NCBI GenBank assembly: GCA_934746015.1
Contig: CAKVEW010000021.1
Coordinates: 1 to 55,511, forward strand
Reading direction: 5' to 3'
Source: an uncultured Clostridium sp.
GTDB taxonomy: Bacteria > Bacillota > Clostridia > Clostridiales > Clostridiaceae
Length of the DNA: 55,511 bases
Below the pieces are notes generated by a model, which was not told where the DNA came from, searched no databases, and saw nothing but the letters and a program-made list of their open reading frames with translations. The position numbers and the translations under genes are program-made. Below, piece after piece: positions 26,259 through 35,042 of the stretch. Numbering within the stretch: the first letter of the stretch is position 1; every line of letters begins with the position of its first letter.

Positions 26259-26672
26259 TTATAATATCATGATAAAGGTACCTATTGTAATAAATATTCC
26301 ACCTATAACAGTTTTAAAGCTAGCAGCTTCTTTTAGTATTACAAAGGCTAAAATCATAGTTATTACAACACTAAATTTATCTATTGGTACTACTTTAGAG
26401 GCTTCACCTATTTGTAAAGCCTTGTAGTAAAATAACCAAGAAAGCCCTGTTGCAATACCAGATAAAATTAAGAATATCCAGCTTTTTTGAGTTATGTTAC
26501 TAATTTGACTTATACTACCATTAATTAATACTATTCCCCAAGCCATTATTAATACAACAACTGTACGGATGGCAGTAGCTAGATTGGAGTTTATGTTTTC
26601 AATTCCTATTTTAGCTAATATTGAAGTAAGTGCTGCAAAAAGAGCAGATAATAAAGCATAAATAACCCACAT
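26259..26672 (-). CDS. Single-domain EamA-family (DMT) transporter
   Basis: A 137-aa membrane protein with about five helices that make one EamA unit. Most EamA transporters carry two units, so this form must dimerise. SALFAALTSILAKIGIENINSNLATAIRTVVVLIMAW and LFYYKALQIGEASKVVPIDKFSVVITMILAFVILKE are the family signatures. Similar short proteins are annotated as YdcZ- or RhaT-like; the substrate is unknown. The ATG at 26672 has AAGGAG 8 nt before it, which rules out the longer reading from 26708. Confidence 0.8.
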   Translation of the reverse strand: MWVIYALLSALFAALTSILAKIGIENINSNLATAIRTVVVLIMAWGIVLINGSISQISNITQKSWIFLILSGIATGLSWLFYYKALQIGEASKVVPIDKFSVVITMILAFVILKEAASFKTVIGGIFITIGTFIMIL

Positions 26673-26788
26673 ATGAATAGCTCCTTTAAAATTAATTTTT
26701 TTTAACAATATAAATTTCCTCCATCTATAATGTAATTATAATTTTATTATATAATATCAATAAAGATAAAGAAAGGTGATGATAAATT

Positions 26789-27241
26789 ATGAAAGTAGGG
26801 ATTATTTCCGATACACATGATTTATTAAGAGAAGAGGTAATAGATAATTTAAATCAATGCGATTTAATTATACATGCAGGAGATATATGTAATAATGATA
26901 TATTAGAAAGACTTAGTAGAATAACTAGGACTATAGCTGTAAAGGGAAATAATGAAAAAGGTGAACTTGAAGGTATATTAAAAGAAGAAGAGTTTATTGA
27001 GGTAGAAGGTAAGAGGATTTATATAGTTCATGAAAAAAATAATATTAATGCTAATTTAGAAGAAGTAGACATAATAATATATGGTCATTCTCATAAATAT
27101 AACTTAGAAATCAAGGATAATATCCTATATGTTAATCCAGGAAGCTGTGGTAAAAGGAGATTTTCTTTGCCACTAACTATGGCAATTATGAATATTGATA
27201 ATGAGAAAATAGATATTAAAAAAATCAATATTAATAGTTAA
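26789..27241 (+). CDS. YfcE/MJ0936-type metallophosphoesterase
   Basis: A 150-aa calcineurin-like phosphodiesterase with all metal-binding motifs in order: SDTHD (D8, H10), HAGDIC (D32), GNNE (N55), VHE and YGHSHK. Enzymes of this size hydrolyse phosphodiesters with Mn or Ni. The usual HGH-like motif between GNNE and GHSH reads VHEKNN here. Single gene with a good ribosome binding site. The in vivo substrate is not known for the family. Confidence 0.88.
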   Translation: MKVGIISDTHDLLREEVIDNLNQCDLIIHAGDICNNDILERLSRITRTIAVKGNNEKGELEGILKEEEFIEVEGKRIYIVHEKNNINANLEEVDIIIYGHSHKYNLEIKDNILYVNPGSCGKRRFSLPLTMAIMNIDNEKIDIKKININS

Positions 27242-27418
27242 AAACATACATATAATATACATTTGAAACATTATATATAGTAAGAGATAAATTTAAATTT
27301 TAATTATAATTTAATAATATTTAATGCTTAAAAAACTATTAATATTAAAGAAAAAAAGAGGAGAACAGCATGACAATATAGAAATAGTAACTGTATATAA
27401 TTATATGGAGGGGGTAGT

Positions 27419-28183
27419 ATGCTATTATCAACTAATCCGGCAGTTAGACTATATGAAATTTTAAGTAAATCAAAAGAGTTTTGTAGTAATAATGCTAACA
27501 AACAAAGTAGATTTAGGACAGTGGAATCAGTTCTTGCTCAAGTTTTCGATTTAGATATAAACGATGATGAAAAAATATTTAAATCTATCATACAAGTTAT
27601 TGAAATGATAAAAAGTATAAAAAAACTTACTAATAAAATTGAAAGTCACTCAAAAGATGAATTAGTAAAATCACTTACTAATTTTGAAAAAAGGATTATG
27701 GCAGTAGGATTAGATGATGATATACACAAGTTAGACAGTATAATCACAAAGGAAATATTGATATCTATAAATGGGTTAGCAGTAGCTTTAGATGTATGTA
27801 ATCAATATAGAAATATTGAAGAAGAAAATTTGATTAAATTTAAAGAAAAAATACAAGTATTAATAAAAGAGCTAGAAGAATTAGAAGTAAATAGTGAACT
27901 AAAGTCCTTCATAAATAGCGTGCTTAGTGATTTATATGATAAGATAGAAGAATATAAGATATATGGAATAGATGGACTAAAGATATCTATAGAACAAGGA
28001 TTAGGAAGCATAATGTTAAATAAAAATATTTGTGAAGAAGCTTCTAATAATAAAAGTTTTAAAGAAAGCATAAAAAAGGTATTGAGCTTACTTACAAGTA
28101 TTAATACAACTATTTCCTTTGTTAAAAATATAATACCAATTGCACAAGGCACAAATGATATAGTAAGCAGACTTTTAGATTAA
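27419..28183 (+). CDS. Hypothetical helical protein
   Basis: A 254-aa protein I do not recognise. It is almost wholly alpha-helical and charged, with long amphipathic stretches such as IIQVIEMIKSIKKLTNKIESHSKDELVKSL and LIKELEELEVNSELKSFINSVLSDLYDKIEEYK. It has no signal peptide and no enzymatic motif. The C-terminus has a more hydrophobic segment (ISFVKNIIPIAQGTNDI). A strong GGAGGGGG precedes the ATG, and a terminator closes the single-gene unit. Confidence 0.6.
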   Translation: MLLSTNPAVRLYEILSKSKEFCSNNANKQSRFRTVESVLAQVFDLDINDDEKIFKSIIQVIEMIKSIKKLTNKIESHSKDELVKSLTNFEKRIMAVGLDDDIHKLDSIITKEILISINGLAVALDVCNQYRNIEEENLIKFKEKIQVLIKELEELEVNSELKSFINSVLSDLYDKIEEYKIYGIDGLKISIEQGLGSIMLNKNICEEASNNKSFKESIKKVLSLLTSINTTISFVKNIIPIAQGTNDIVSRLLD

Positions 28184-28190
28184 TAATATT

Positions 28191-28226
28191 AAAAAATACC
28201 GCTTATATTATAAACGGTATTTTTTT
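28191..28226. terminator. Bidirectional terminator
   Basis: AAAAAATACCG (28191-28201) pairs with CGGTATTTTTT (28215-28225). The T-run and A-run serve the helical-protein gene on the plus strand and the SIS operon on the minus strand. Confidence 0.75.
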
Positions 28227-28231
28227 GAGCT

Positions 28232-28816
28232 TTATTTGTTTGAAAACTTTTTTATTGTTAATCCATGTTTTTTTACTATTTCTAAATATTTTGGTTTATA
28301 AGTTTCCTCAAAGTCCTTTACAATATCCTTTAAACTAGGTGACATAAAAAGAAGAAAAGTTGGAACAAGGCTAACCTTTTCAGAATTACTGTCGTATGTA
28401 ACGTAGGCGTAACCAGGTAATGAAGAAAAATTAGTATCTTCCACATCTTCATAAATCGTCATACTTAGTTTTTCGTGATTTTGTGTATAAATTTCAATGT
28501 CAAATTTATATATATTGTGATTTGAAAAATAAAGATCACGACTTGCCTTATAGAATGTTGCTTTTTTTATTTTAGCTAAAGCGATTTGTTTTTTTGAAAG
28601 CATTCTATAAATAATAATTGTTTCTATATTATTTTTTATAAAGCTTAATAACAAATAAACAATAGTAACAGTAAGAATAAAGCATATTAATATACCTATA
28701 AAGCCCCAATTAGTATAAAGGATAATTATATTATACATTCCATACAGAAGAAGTGCTGTAAGTAAAAATAAAATAATTAAAATATAGTTAATTCTTTTTT
28801 GAATTGCAAGAAACAC
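28232..28816 (-). CDS. Hypothetical membrane protein, last gene of the SIS operon
   Basis: A 194-aa protein with two N-terminal membrane helices (about 9-30 and 36-60) and a soluble C-terminal domain of about 130 residues rich in beta strands. I do not recognise a family. It starts 18 bp after the SIS gene in the same direction and ends at the shared terminator. It is therefore probably co-expressed with the sugar locus, though its link to sugar use is unknown. Confidence 0.6.
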   Translation of the reverse strand: MFLAIQKRINYILIILFLLTALLLYGMYNIIILYTNWGFIGILICFILTVTIVYLLLSFIKNNIETIIIYRMLSKKQIALAKIKKATFYKASRDLYFSNHNIYKFDIEIYTQNHEKLSMTIYEDVEDTNFSSLPGYAYVTYDSNSEKVSLVPTFLLFMSPSLKDIVKDFEETYKPKYLEIVKKHGLTIKKFSNK

Positions 28817-28834
28817 AAAAATCGCTCCTTCCTA

Positions 28835-29938
28835 TTAGTCATCACTTGCATCATGTTTTTTTCTAAATTCTGGTGTTCTGAAATCCATTATTTTATTCAT
28901 TTCATAATAAAGTGGATGTGATTTCTTGGAATTAAGATCAGTAGAAATCACTTCAGCTATTAATTGAAAGAATGCTAAGTAATATAGGCATGTAAATGGC
29001 TCGTCACATGAATTTTCAATGTGCAAAACATTATTATGATTTATATTTTCAGGTGTAATTATGTAGGTATTTGGAACAGCTTTTAAAAGTGCAGTAAAAG
29101 TTTGTAATGCATGGTCCTTTGTATCATCACCATTATCTATTAAGAAAACTGTATAATGAGGTGATAATTGTAAAGCTGGTCCATGTAAAAATTCATCTTG
29201 TTCATAGCCAACAGCGAGAACTTTAACTGTTTCACCAATTTTAAGTGCACCTTCTAATGCTGTTCCATAGTTAGATCCACATCCTAAAACATAAACACGA
29301 TCCATTTGCATAAGGTTTTGATAGTGATTATGAATAAATAGCTCAGTATCCTTGCAAAGAATTTTATGATTTTCCATAGCCTTTATAATCTGAGATTCAC
29401 AATATTCAATATAATCAATAGAAGTTATTTTTTTCTTTGCATAAACTGAAAATAATTGTAAATATGCAATTAAAGTAACAACACCTAAAGTTACATAGCC
29501 CATGGTTTCAATACCACAACCCCAATCTAATATATAATCAGCATATTTAGAGCAATCACCATTTACATTAGCTGTTAATACAATTTTTTCATGATTGATC
29601 TCATGTAGCTTTTTTAAAGCAGAGATACAATTAGTACTAGCACCACTCTGACTTACAATTACTACAAAGTGGTCTTCTTTTACATAGCGATAATCATATT
29701 CTGCAAAGGTGTATGGGTTAATAATTTTAATATCAGTATCCAGCATTTCGCATAAGAATCCCCTTGCACATTGAATTGCAGTATAACTTGAACCAGATGC
29801 AACAAAGGTTATTTGTTTATATTGTTTTCTTGTATATAGATTAACTATCTCTTCTGTTAAAGTTTTAGCTCTAGAAACATTAGCTAGAACTTTTTCTGGT
29901 GTGGAATAAATATAATCTTTCATTGTAACTAATTTCAT
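28835..29938 (-). CDS. SIS-domain protein, sugar-amine deglycase/isomerase type (copy 1)
   Basis: A 367-aa protein with two SIS domains, as in the isomerase half of GlmS and in FrlB/GfrE/GfrF deglycases. Phosphosugar-binding motifs are FVASGSSYTAIQCARG and VSQSGASTNC in domain 1, and GCGSNYGTALEGALKIGET with EQDEFLHGPALQL in domain 2. It lacks the glutaminase domain, so it cannot use glutamine. Such enzymes split or deaminate phosphorylated amino sugars or Amadori compounds. It is close in layout to the first gene of this operon (32309-33424), which suggests duplication. It starts 10 bp after the preceding SIS gene. Confidence 0.75.
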   Translation of the reverse strand: MKLVTMKDYIYSTPEKVLANVSRAKTLTEEIVNLYTRKQYKQITFVASGSSYTAIQCARGFLCEMLDTDIKIINPYTFAEYDYRYVKEDHFVVIVSQSGASTNCISALKKLHEINHEKIVLTANVNGDCSKYADYILDWGCGIETMGYVTLGVVTLIAYLQLFSVYAKKKITSIDYIEYCESQIIKAMENHKILCKDTELFIHNHYQNLMQMDRVYVLGCGSNYGTALEGALKIGETVKVLAVGYEQDEFLHGPALQLSPHYTVFLIDNGDDTKDHALQTFTALLKAVPNTYIITPENINHNNVLHIENSCDEPFTCLYYLAFFQLIAEVISTDLNSKKSHPLYYEMNKIMDFRTPEFRKKHDASDD

Positions 29939-29948
29939 ATTTGCCTCC

Positions 29949-31001
29949 TTAAATTGTTACTGTATGTTTAGATACACCAGTAGGTTTATCAGGATTATAG
30001 CCTCTAGAGATTGATAATAAGCAAGCAAACATTTGAGAAATTACTGCACATACAAAGACAGCCTTTAATCCATCATATTTTTCAGGTATTAAGATGGAGG
30101 CATCACCTAAGTTTGCAATTTCATGGTTGTTTGTTATGATAAGAGAATATATATTTTTTTCTTTTTTTAATCTTTGATGTAATTGAATAATACTTTCATT
30201 TGTTTTTTTATCAGCAATAAAAAATATTGTTGGAACAAAAGGTAATGCTGTTGCGATAGGACCATGTTGATAATCACTTGCAGCATAACAACGAGCATCT
30301 AAATAACTTGTTTCTTGTATTTTTAATTCACTTTCTAAGGCTAAAGCATATAATAAACCTCTTCCGAAAATTAATAGATGTTCACTGTTTCTAAATAGAG
30401 GAATAATATCATTCACTTGATTTTCAAGAGCATAAGATTCCTGAACTATCTCAGGAAGTTCATTAATTAAATGAAGTAAATCTTGATTTTTTGAAATATA
30501 TGCAGCTAATGATATTAATATTGTTAATTGAGTAATATATGATTTACCAGCTGTAATACTTTTTTCTATTCCACAACAATTATTAATTTTATAATCTCCA
30601 ATAGTAGACATTAAGCAATTAGGTTCATTTGTAATAGAAATACAAAGACCACCATCATTAACACATTTCTGCATAACTTGATAAATATCTTTGGCACCAC
30701 CAGATTGACTAATACCAATTACCATAGTATCTGAATAGTTGATATTGCCTTCATAGCAAGTTACGACTGAAGGTGAAGAAATACTTGTGTGGATGTCTGT
30801 ATAAATTTCAAAGACATATTTTGCAACCTGTGCTGCATGTTCGCTACTTCCTCTTGCTGCAAAAACAATATTTTTAATCTTTCTTTTTTCTACATCGTTT
30901 GCGATTTCTTGTATTATACTTAGATTGCATTTTAAACATTCCTTTATGCAATCAGATTGTTGGTGTATTTCTTTCCAAAATATTGATTCATTTAAATTCA
31001 T
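29949..31001 (-). CDS. SIS-domain protein, NagB-II/AgaS-like glucosamine-6-phosphate deaminase type
   Basis: A 350-aa double-SIS protein of a different branch from its two neighbours. It has FAARGSSEHAAQVAKY and ISQSGGAKDIYQ in domain 1, then GRGLLYALALESELKIQETSYLDARCYAASDYQHGP, and it ends RGYNPDKPTGVSKHTVTI. The RGSS..AA start and NPDKP.G.SK ending are typical of the isomerase-like deaminases (NagB-II, AgaS) that convert glucosamine-6-phosphate or a relative to ketose phosphate and ammonia. It lies 7 bp after the epimerase gene. Substrate is inferred. Confidence 0.75.
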   Translation of the reverse strand: MNLNESIFWKEIHQQSDCIKECLKCNLSIIQEIANDVEKRKIKNIVFAARGSSEHAAQVAKYVFEIYTDIHTSISSPSVVTCYEGNINYSDTMVIGISQSGGAKDIYQVMQKCVNDGGLCISITNEPNCLMSTIGDYKINNCCGIEKSITAGKSYITQLTILISLAAYISKNQDLLHLINELPEIVQESYALENQVNDIIPLFRNSEHLLIFGRGLLYALALESELKIQETSYLDARCYAASDYQHGPIATALPFVPTIFFIADKKTNESIIQLHQRLKKEKNIYSLIITNNHEIANLGDASILIPEKYDGLKAVFVCAVISQMFACLLSISRGYNPDKPTGVSKHTVTI

Positions 31002-31008
31002 TTAAATA

Positions 31009-31662
31009 TCATTCCTTTCTTAGATTATCAATAATTGTTGAATAAGGCTTATTTTTATGAAATAATGCACTTGTTCCTAAGATGAAGCCCTCTACACCAA
31101 TTAGTGATAATTCCTTTATTTTTTCAGGAGAACATGCACCATCAATCATTACATGATAACCACCATATAATGGAGCATGTTCAACAAACTCTTGAAATTT
31201 AGGAGTAATAAAGTCTAAATAATGTTGGCCAGAAAACCCTGGATTTACAGTCATAACAATAACATAATCACATAAGTATAGTAAGTTTTTAATAGACTCA
31301 AAAGATGTTCCTGGATTAACTGCTATGCCAGGATGTGCACCTAAGTCTTTAATTTTTTGTAGTGTTCTGCAAGCCTGAATATCAGCTTCAGGGTGAATAT
31401 AAACAATTTCACATCCTAAATCAATGAATTTTTCTATATAATGTTCAGGGTGATTTATCATTAAATGTACATCACAAGGCTTATGAGAATTTTTGCAAAT
31501 AAATTCAATATCTTGAAGCCCCATACCGAAATTTGGAACAAAATTCCCATCCATTACATCTAAATGGAATATATCGATTTTAGCTTCTTCCAATAATCGA
31601 ATCTCTTGCCCTAAATTAGCATAATTTGCACACATCATAGAAGGACATAGAATTTTTTTCAT
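31009..31662 (-). CDS. Ribulose-phosphate/allulose-6-phosphate 3-epimerase family protein
   Basis: A 217-aa TIM-barrel epimerase of the Rpe/AlsE family. Visible are PSMMCANYANL at the N-terminus, FHLDVMDGNFVPNFG (metal-binding His and catalytic Asp), CDVHLMI, VMTVNPGFSGQ and MIDGA (second Asp). Rpe has housekeeping copies, but this one overlaps its neighbour by 4 bp inside a sugar operon, so an AlsE-like role on a hexulose or pentulose phosphate produced by the SIS enzymes is more likely. Confidence 0.85.
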   Translation of the reverse strand: MKKILCPSMMCANYANLGQEIRLLEEAKIDIFHLDVMDGNFVPNFGMGLQDIEFICKNSHKPCDVHLMINHPEHYIEKFIDLGCEIVYIHPEADIQACRTLQKIKDLGAHPGIAVNPGTSFESIKNLLYLCDYVIVMTVNPGFSGQHYLDFITPKFQEFVEHAPLYGGYHVMIDGACSPEKIKELSLIGVEGFILGTSALFHKNKPYSTIIDNLRKE

Positions 31663-32312
31663 TTCGCTTCCTCCTTTAATATATTAATAATCTCAAACAA
31701 ATCTTTAACTATGAAGTCAGCTTTTGTTTGGTTATAACCAAATCGTAAATCTTCTTTTGCTATACAAGTTAATCCTGCTTTTTTAGCTGCTGTAATACCA
31801 TATTCACTATCTTCAATAGCCATACATTCCTGAGGAGATAACCCTAATTTTTTCACACAGGCTAGATATATTTCAGGGTTAGGTTTAGATTCCTTAAAAT
31901 TCTCTCCACTTATAATGAATTCAAAATATGATTCAATATCACAGGCTTTTAAAACATTTCTTATTTCATATTCTTTTGAACTTGATGCGAGAGCAATAGG
32001 ATAATTATGATTTGTTATCCAATCCAAAACTTCTCTTACATTAGGGAAGAGAAGCTTTGGATAAGGAACAGGATTTCTTTCATAATTAAGGTTGCAATAA
32101 TTGTCAAATGCATCTCGTGGTACATGTCCCTTTTCAAGAAGAGGATTAACAACTTGGTCATAATGATTAGTTGAACCTCCAGCAAGTGGGATTAAGTCAG
32201 CAAAAGTAACTTTTATGTTAAAGTGTTGAAAACATTTTATAAGTTCACTTTGATAATAAGGTTCACTGTCGATAAGAACACCATCCATATCAAAAATAAT
32301 AGCTTTTATCAT
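31659..32312 (-). CDS. HAD-superfamily phosphatase/phosphomutase (beta-PGM-like)
   Basis: A 217-aa HAD hydrolase of subfamily IA. Motif I is FDMDGVLIDSE with both aspartates, motif II is ASSS, motif III is ESKPNPEIY, and motif IV is AIEDSEYG. A helical cap sits between I and II. This layout covers beta-phosphoglucomutase and sugar-phosphate phosphatases such as YniC. It overlaps the upstream SIS gene and the downstream epimerase gene by 4 bp each, so it belongs to one translationally coupled set. Confidence 0.85.
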   Translation of the reverse strand: MIKAIIFDMDGVLIDSEPYYQSELIKCFQHFNIKVTFADLIPLAGGSTNHYDQVVNPLLEKGHVPRDAFDNYCNLNYERNPVPYPKLLFPNVREVLDWITNHNYPIALASSSKEYEIRNVLKACDIESYFEFIISGENFKESKPNPEIYLACVKKLGLSPQECMAIEDSEYGITAAKKAGLTCIAKEDLRFGYNQTKADFIVKDLFEIINILKEEAK

Positions 32313-33424
32313 AATTCTGGCATAATGTCTTTAATGCTTTCAGTTTTTGAATCAGCATATTCTTTAAAATGCGCAAACATTGGATGCTTATTCCATCTAT
32401 TTAAATCAGTAGTTGCTTGATGCGCGATGATTTGGAAGAAAGGTAATACATATAATGGTGATAATAGTGGTTCCTTAATATCAAAAGGTAAACGTACTGA
32501 ATATTTATCGTCAATAGCTGTATTATTTGTAATTGCAAATACTTTATCACTTACGCTATGAGCAGCTTTATAAATTTGAATTAATCTGTCGCTACCTACA
32601 GAGAAATCATCAATAAAAAATAATGTGTAGTTAGGAGTTAATTGAAGATTTGGTCCGTGGATAAATTCTTCAGCCTCATAAGCAAAACTAGGAATCTTAA
32701 TAGTTTCACCAAGCTTAAGAGCTCCTTCGGTTGCTATACCATAGCCTTGTAGAAAACCACAAGTATAAGATACATTCATAGAAGTTAATATAGCTTTATT
32801 TCTTTCATAAAAATCCCATGTTTCATTTTGAACCACTTCGTGTCTTCTAGGAACATCTTTGAGTTCATTTAATACTTCGTTATAGATATCTTGAGATATT
32901 GTTCCCTTTGCTAAAGCAGCTTCTAAAGCAAATAACATTAAGAATTGAGCAAGGGTAGTAACTCCTTTTGTAACATATCCCACTGTTTCTATTCCTACTC
33001 CATAATCTATAATAGGATCTGAATAATCTTTGAAATCAGAATTTATATTTCCTGTTATTCCAATAGGTGGATATCCTAACTCCTTTAGTTTATTCAAAGC
33101 AGCAATAGAGTTTGTAGAACATCCACTTTGCGAAATTACAAAAGCTAGATCATTTTCTTTTAGTTTATTTTCTGTATAAACAAAAGTACTAGGAGTAACG
33201 ATTTTAATATCACAATTCAAATACTTCATCATAAATGGTTTAGCGCATTGAGAAGCATTAGAACTTGAGCCACAAGCTATAATCCATATAGTTTCATAAT
33301 CTTTCTTTAAATAAAGATTTACTAAAGATTTAGTTAACTCCTTAGAACGAGCAGTATTGATTGATAATTGTTCAGGTGTTTCTTTAATATAGGTCAGCAT
33401 AGTAGGCACGTTTTCTTTTTCCAT
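32309..33424 (-). CDS. SIS-domain protein, sugar-amine deglycase/isomerase type (copy 2)
   Basis: A 371-aa double-SIS protein, first gene of the minus-strand operon. Motifs are IIACGSSSNASQCAKPF and ISQSGCSTNSIAAL in domain 1, and GYGIATEGALKLGETIKIPSFAYEAEEFIHGPNLQL in domain 2. It closely parallels the protein at 28835-29938 in motif spacing and ending (TDLNRWNKHP versus TDLNSKKSHP), so the two are paralogues. GfrE and GfrF of the Salmonella glucoselysine/fructoselysine system are likewise a pair of SIS deglycases next to a Man-type PTS. A GGGGG ribosome binding site precedes the ATG. Confidence 0.75.
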   Translation of the reverse strand: MEKENVPTMLTYIKETPEQLSINTARSKELTKSLVNLYLKKDYETIWIIACGSSSNASQCAKPFMMKYLNCDIKIVTPSTFVYTENKLKENDLAFVISQSGCSTNSIAALNKLKELGYPPIGITGNINSDFKDYSDPIIDYGVGIETVGYVTKGVTTLAQFLMLFALEAALAKGTISQDIYNEVLNELKDVPRRHEVVQNETWDFYERNKAILTSMNVSYTCGFLQGYGIATEGALKLGETIKIPSFAYEAEEFIHGPNLQLTPNYTLFFIDDFSVGSDRLIQIYKAAHSVSDKVFAITNNTAIDDKYSVRLPFDIKEPLLSPLYVLPFFQIIAHQATTDLNRWNKHPMFAHFKEYADSKTESIKDIMPEL

Positions 33425-33487
33425 TTTAAAATCCCCCTTTTTATAAAAAAATAAGTGTTGTACTATTTATTATTACAATTCAATAAA

Positions 33488-33511
33488 ATTTGTAATAACA
33501 ACATTACAAAT
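33488..33511. promoter_or_regulatory. Inverted repeat, candidate GntR operator
   Basis: ATTTGTAAT (33488-33496) and ATTACAAAT (33503-33511) are perfect 9-bp inverted arms with a 6-nt spacer. It lies 64 bp before the SIS operon start, within its likely promoter. The GntR/HutC regulator encoded at the end of the PTS operon is the obvious candidate to bind it. Confidence 0.45.
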
Positions 33512-33545
33512 ATATAATAACAAATTATTCAGAGAAAATAAAGAG

Positions 33546-33560
33546 AATTTTCTGATAAAT
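33546..33560. promoter_or_regulatory. CodY-like box
   Basis: AATTTTCTGATAAAT matches 13 of 15 positions of the CodY consensus AATTTTCWGAAAATT. A weaker 10/15 match lies just upstream in the same gap. CodY represses genes when branched-chain amino acids and GTP are plentiful; in AT-rich DNA such matches also arise by chance. Confidence 0.35.
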
Positions 33561-33655
33561 GAGATATAGCTTAATATTAATAGCATATAAACATAATAAT
33601 TTATAAGGTTTAAATAAGAAAATATATAAGTTGTTCAGAAATTTGAGATAATATA

Positions 33656-33684
33656 TTGACAAATATAATGGATAGTTTTAACAT
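33656..33684 (+). promoter_or_regulatory. Promoter of the PTS operon
   Basis: A perfect TTGACA (33656-33661), 17-nt spacer and TAACAT (33679-33684), about 60 bp before the EIIB start. Confidence 0.55.
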
Positions 33685-33744
33685 AAAATATATAGAATTT
33701 ATAGAAAAATTATACAGATAATCAAGTGAAAGGAGGTGAATAAT

Positions 33745-34218
33745 ATGAGTGAACCAAATATCGTACTTGCTAGAATAGATAATCGTCTAGTACATGGACA
33801 AGTTGGAAATTCCTGGGTTGGTGCAAGTCAAGCAAATTTAATTCTTGTTGCAGATGATGAATGTGCAAATGATGATATTCAAAAATCTGTAATGAAGATG
33901 ACTGCAGATTCTGCTGGAGTAGGAATACGATTCTTTTCATTACAAAAAACCATTGATATTATTCATAAAGCAAGTCCAAAGCAACACATCTTTATTGTTT
34001 GTAAGACACCTGAAAACATGAGAAAGTTAATGGAAGGTGGGGTACCTATTAGAAGTGTTAATATTGGAAATATGCACGTTAAACCTGGTAAAAAAGTTTT
34101 ACATGAACAACATGTTTATGTAGATGAAAAAGATATGCAAGATTTTGAAGCTATGAAGAGTATGGGAGCAGAAGTATATATTCAAATAGCACCAGGAGAT
34201 AAAAAGTACAAAATTTAA
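33745..34218 (+). CDS. PTS mannose/fructose/sorbose-family component EIIB
   Basis: A 157-aa EIIB of the Man family. The active-site histidine is in RIDNRLVHGQVGNSW (about residue 17), which takes phosphate from EIIA and passes it to the sugar. VADDECANDDIQKSVMKM and GVPIRSVNIGNMH are family signatures. The ATG at 33745 follows AGGAGG by 8 nt; a GTG at 33736 overlaps this site and is unlikely. First gene of the plus-strand operon EIIB-EIIC-EIID-HAD-EIIA-DeoC-GntR. Confidence 0.9.
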   Translation: MSEPNIVLARIDNRLVHGQVGNSWVGASQANLILVADDECANDDIQKSVMKMTADSAGVGIRFFSLQKTIDIIHKASPKQHIFIVCKTPENMRKLMEGGVPIRSVNIGNMHVKPGKKVLHEQHVYVDEKDMQDFEAMKSMGAEVYIQIAPGDKKYKI

Positions 34219-34247
34219 TATGTACATTTTAAAGGGAGGTATTATTT

Positions 34248-35042
34248 ATGGAAATAACATTAGTACAAGGTTTGTTACTTATGCTAGTAGGATTTATATG
34301 TGCAGTAGACCAAATTTGGGAAGCTTTTTATTGGTTTAGGCCAATGGTAGTTTCTTTCTTTGCAGGGATAGCATTAGGAGATGTATCTTTAGGTATTGCC
34401 TGTGGAGCCGTAGCAGAACTATCATATCTAGGTTTATTAACTGTTGGAGGAACAGTTCCTCCAGATCCTTTGATGGCAGGTATGATGACAGTTGTTATAG
34501 CATATACAACTGGACAATCTGCTGAGACTGCAATTGGATTATCATTACCTTTTGCTTTACTAGCTCAATGGGTTGGAATTTTCTTTAATACTGTTTATGT
34601 AGGTATAGCACATAAATGTGATGAGTATGCTAAAGAAGCTGATACTGAAGGATTTAAAAGAATTGTTTACTTAGGAGTGGTTATCAAAGCTGTAGCAGTA
34701 GCTGTTTTAGTATTCTTATGCTCATATGCTTTACAAGGACCAATACAATCATTTGTTAATGCATTCCCAGAATGGCTAGTTCATGGTTTTGAAATTGCAG
34801 GTGGTTTATTACCAGCCGTTGGATTAGGTTTACTACTAATGGTAACATTAAAGAAAGAAAATGCACCATATTTATTCTTAGGATTCATTATGGCAACATT
34901 CTTAGATATGCCAAATGTAGTTCCTATCGCAATTGTTGGTGTAGCATTAGCATTTATTAATTATATGTATGAAAAGAAAATTGATAGTAGTGCCGCAGTG
35001 AATACAGTGAATAATAATGGAGGTGACGAAGATGGCATCTAA
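34248..35042 (+). CDS. PTS mannose/fructose/sorbose-family component EIIC
   Basis: A 264-aa membrane component with about seven hydrophobic segments. It opens LVQGLLLMLVGFICAVDQIWEAFYWFRPMVVSFFAGIALGD and has AELSYLGLLTVGGTVPPDPLMAG, the characteristic EIIC-Man sequence. With EIID it forms the sugar channel and binds the substrate. A GGGAGG precedes the ATG, and the 3' end overlaps EIID by 11 bp. Confidence 0.92.
   Translation: MEITLVQGLLLMLVGFICAVDQIWEAFYWFRPMVVSFFAGIALGDVSLGIACGAVAELSYLGLLTVGGTVPPDPLMAGMMTVVIAYTTGQSAETAIGLSLPFALLAQWVGIFFNTVYVGIAHKCDEYAKEADTEGFKRIVYLGVVIKAVAVAVLVFLCSYALQGPIQSFVNAFPEWLVHGFEIAGGLLPAVGLGLLLMVTLKKENAPYLFLGFIMATFLDMPNVVPIAIVGVALAFINYMYEKKIDSSAAVNTVNNNGGDEDGI

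Larger units (their letters stand above)
33425..33744. other. Divergent promoter region of the sugar locus
   Basis: 320 bp between the SIS operon and the PTS operon. It contains the inverted repeat at 33488-33511, the CodY-like box at 33546-33560 and a plus-strand promoter at 33656-33684. No ORF is present. Confidence 0.7.

Noticed and set aside
31009..31662. Housekeeping ribulose-phosphate 3-epimerase
   Set aside because: It overlaps a HAD gene within a PTS-linked sugar operon, so a pathway-specific epimerase is more likely, though Rpe activity cannot be excluded.
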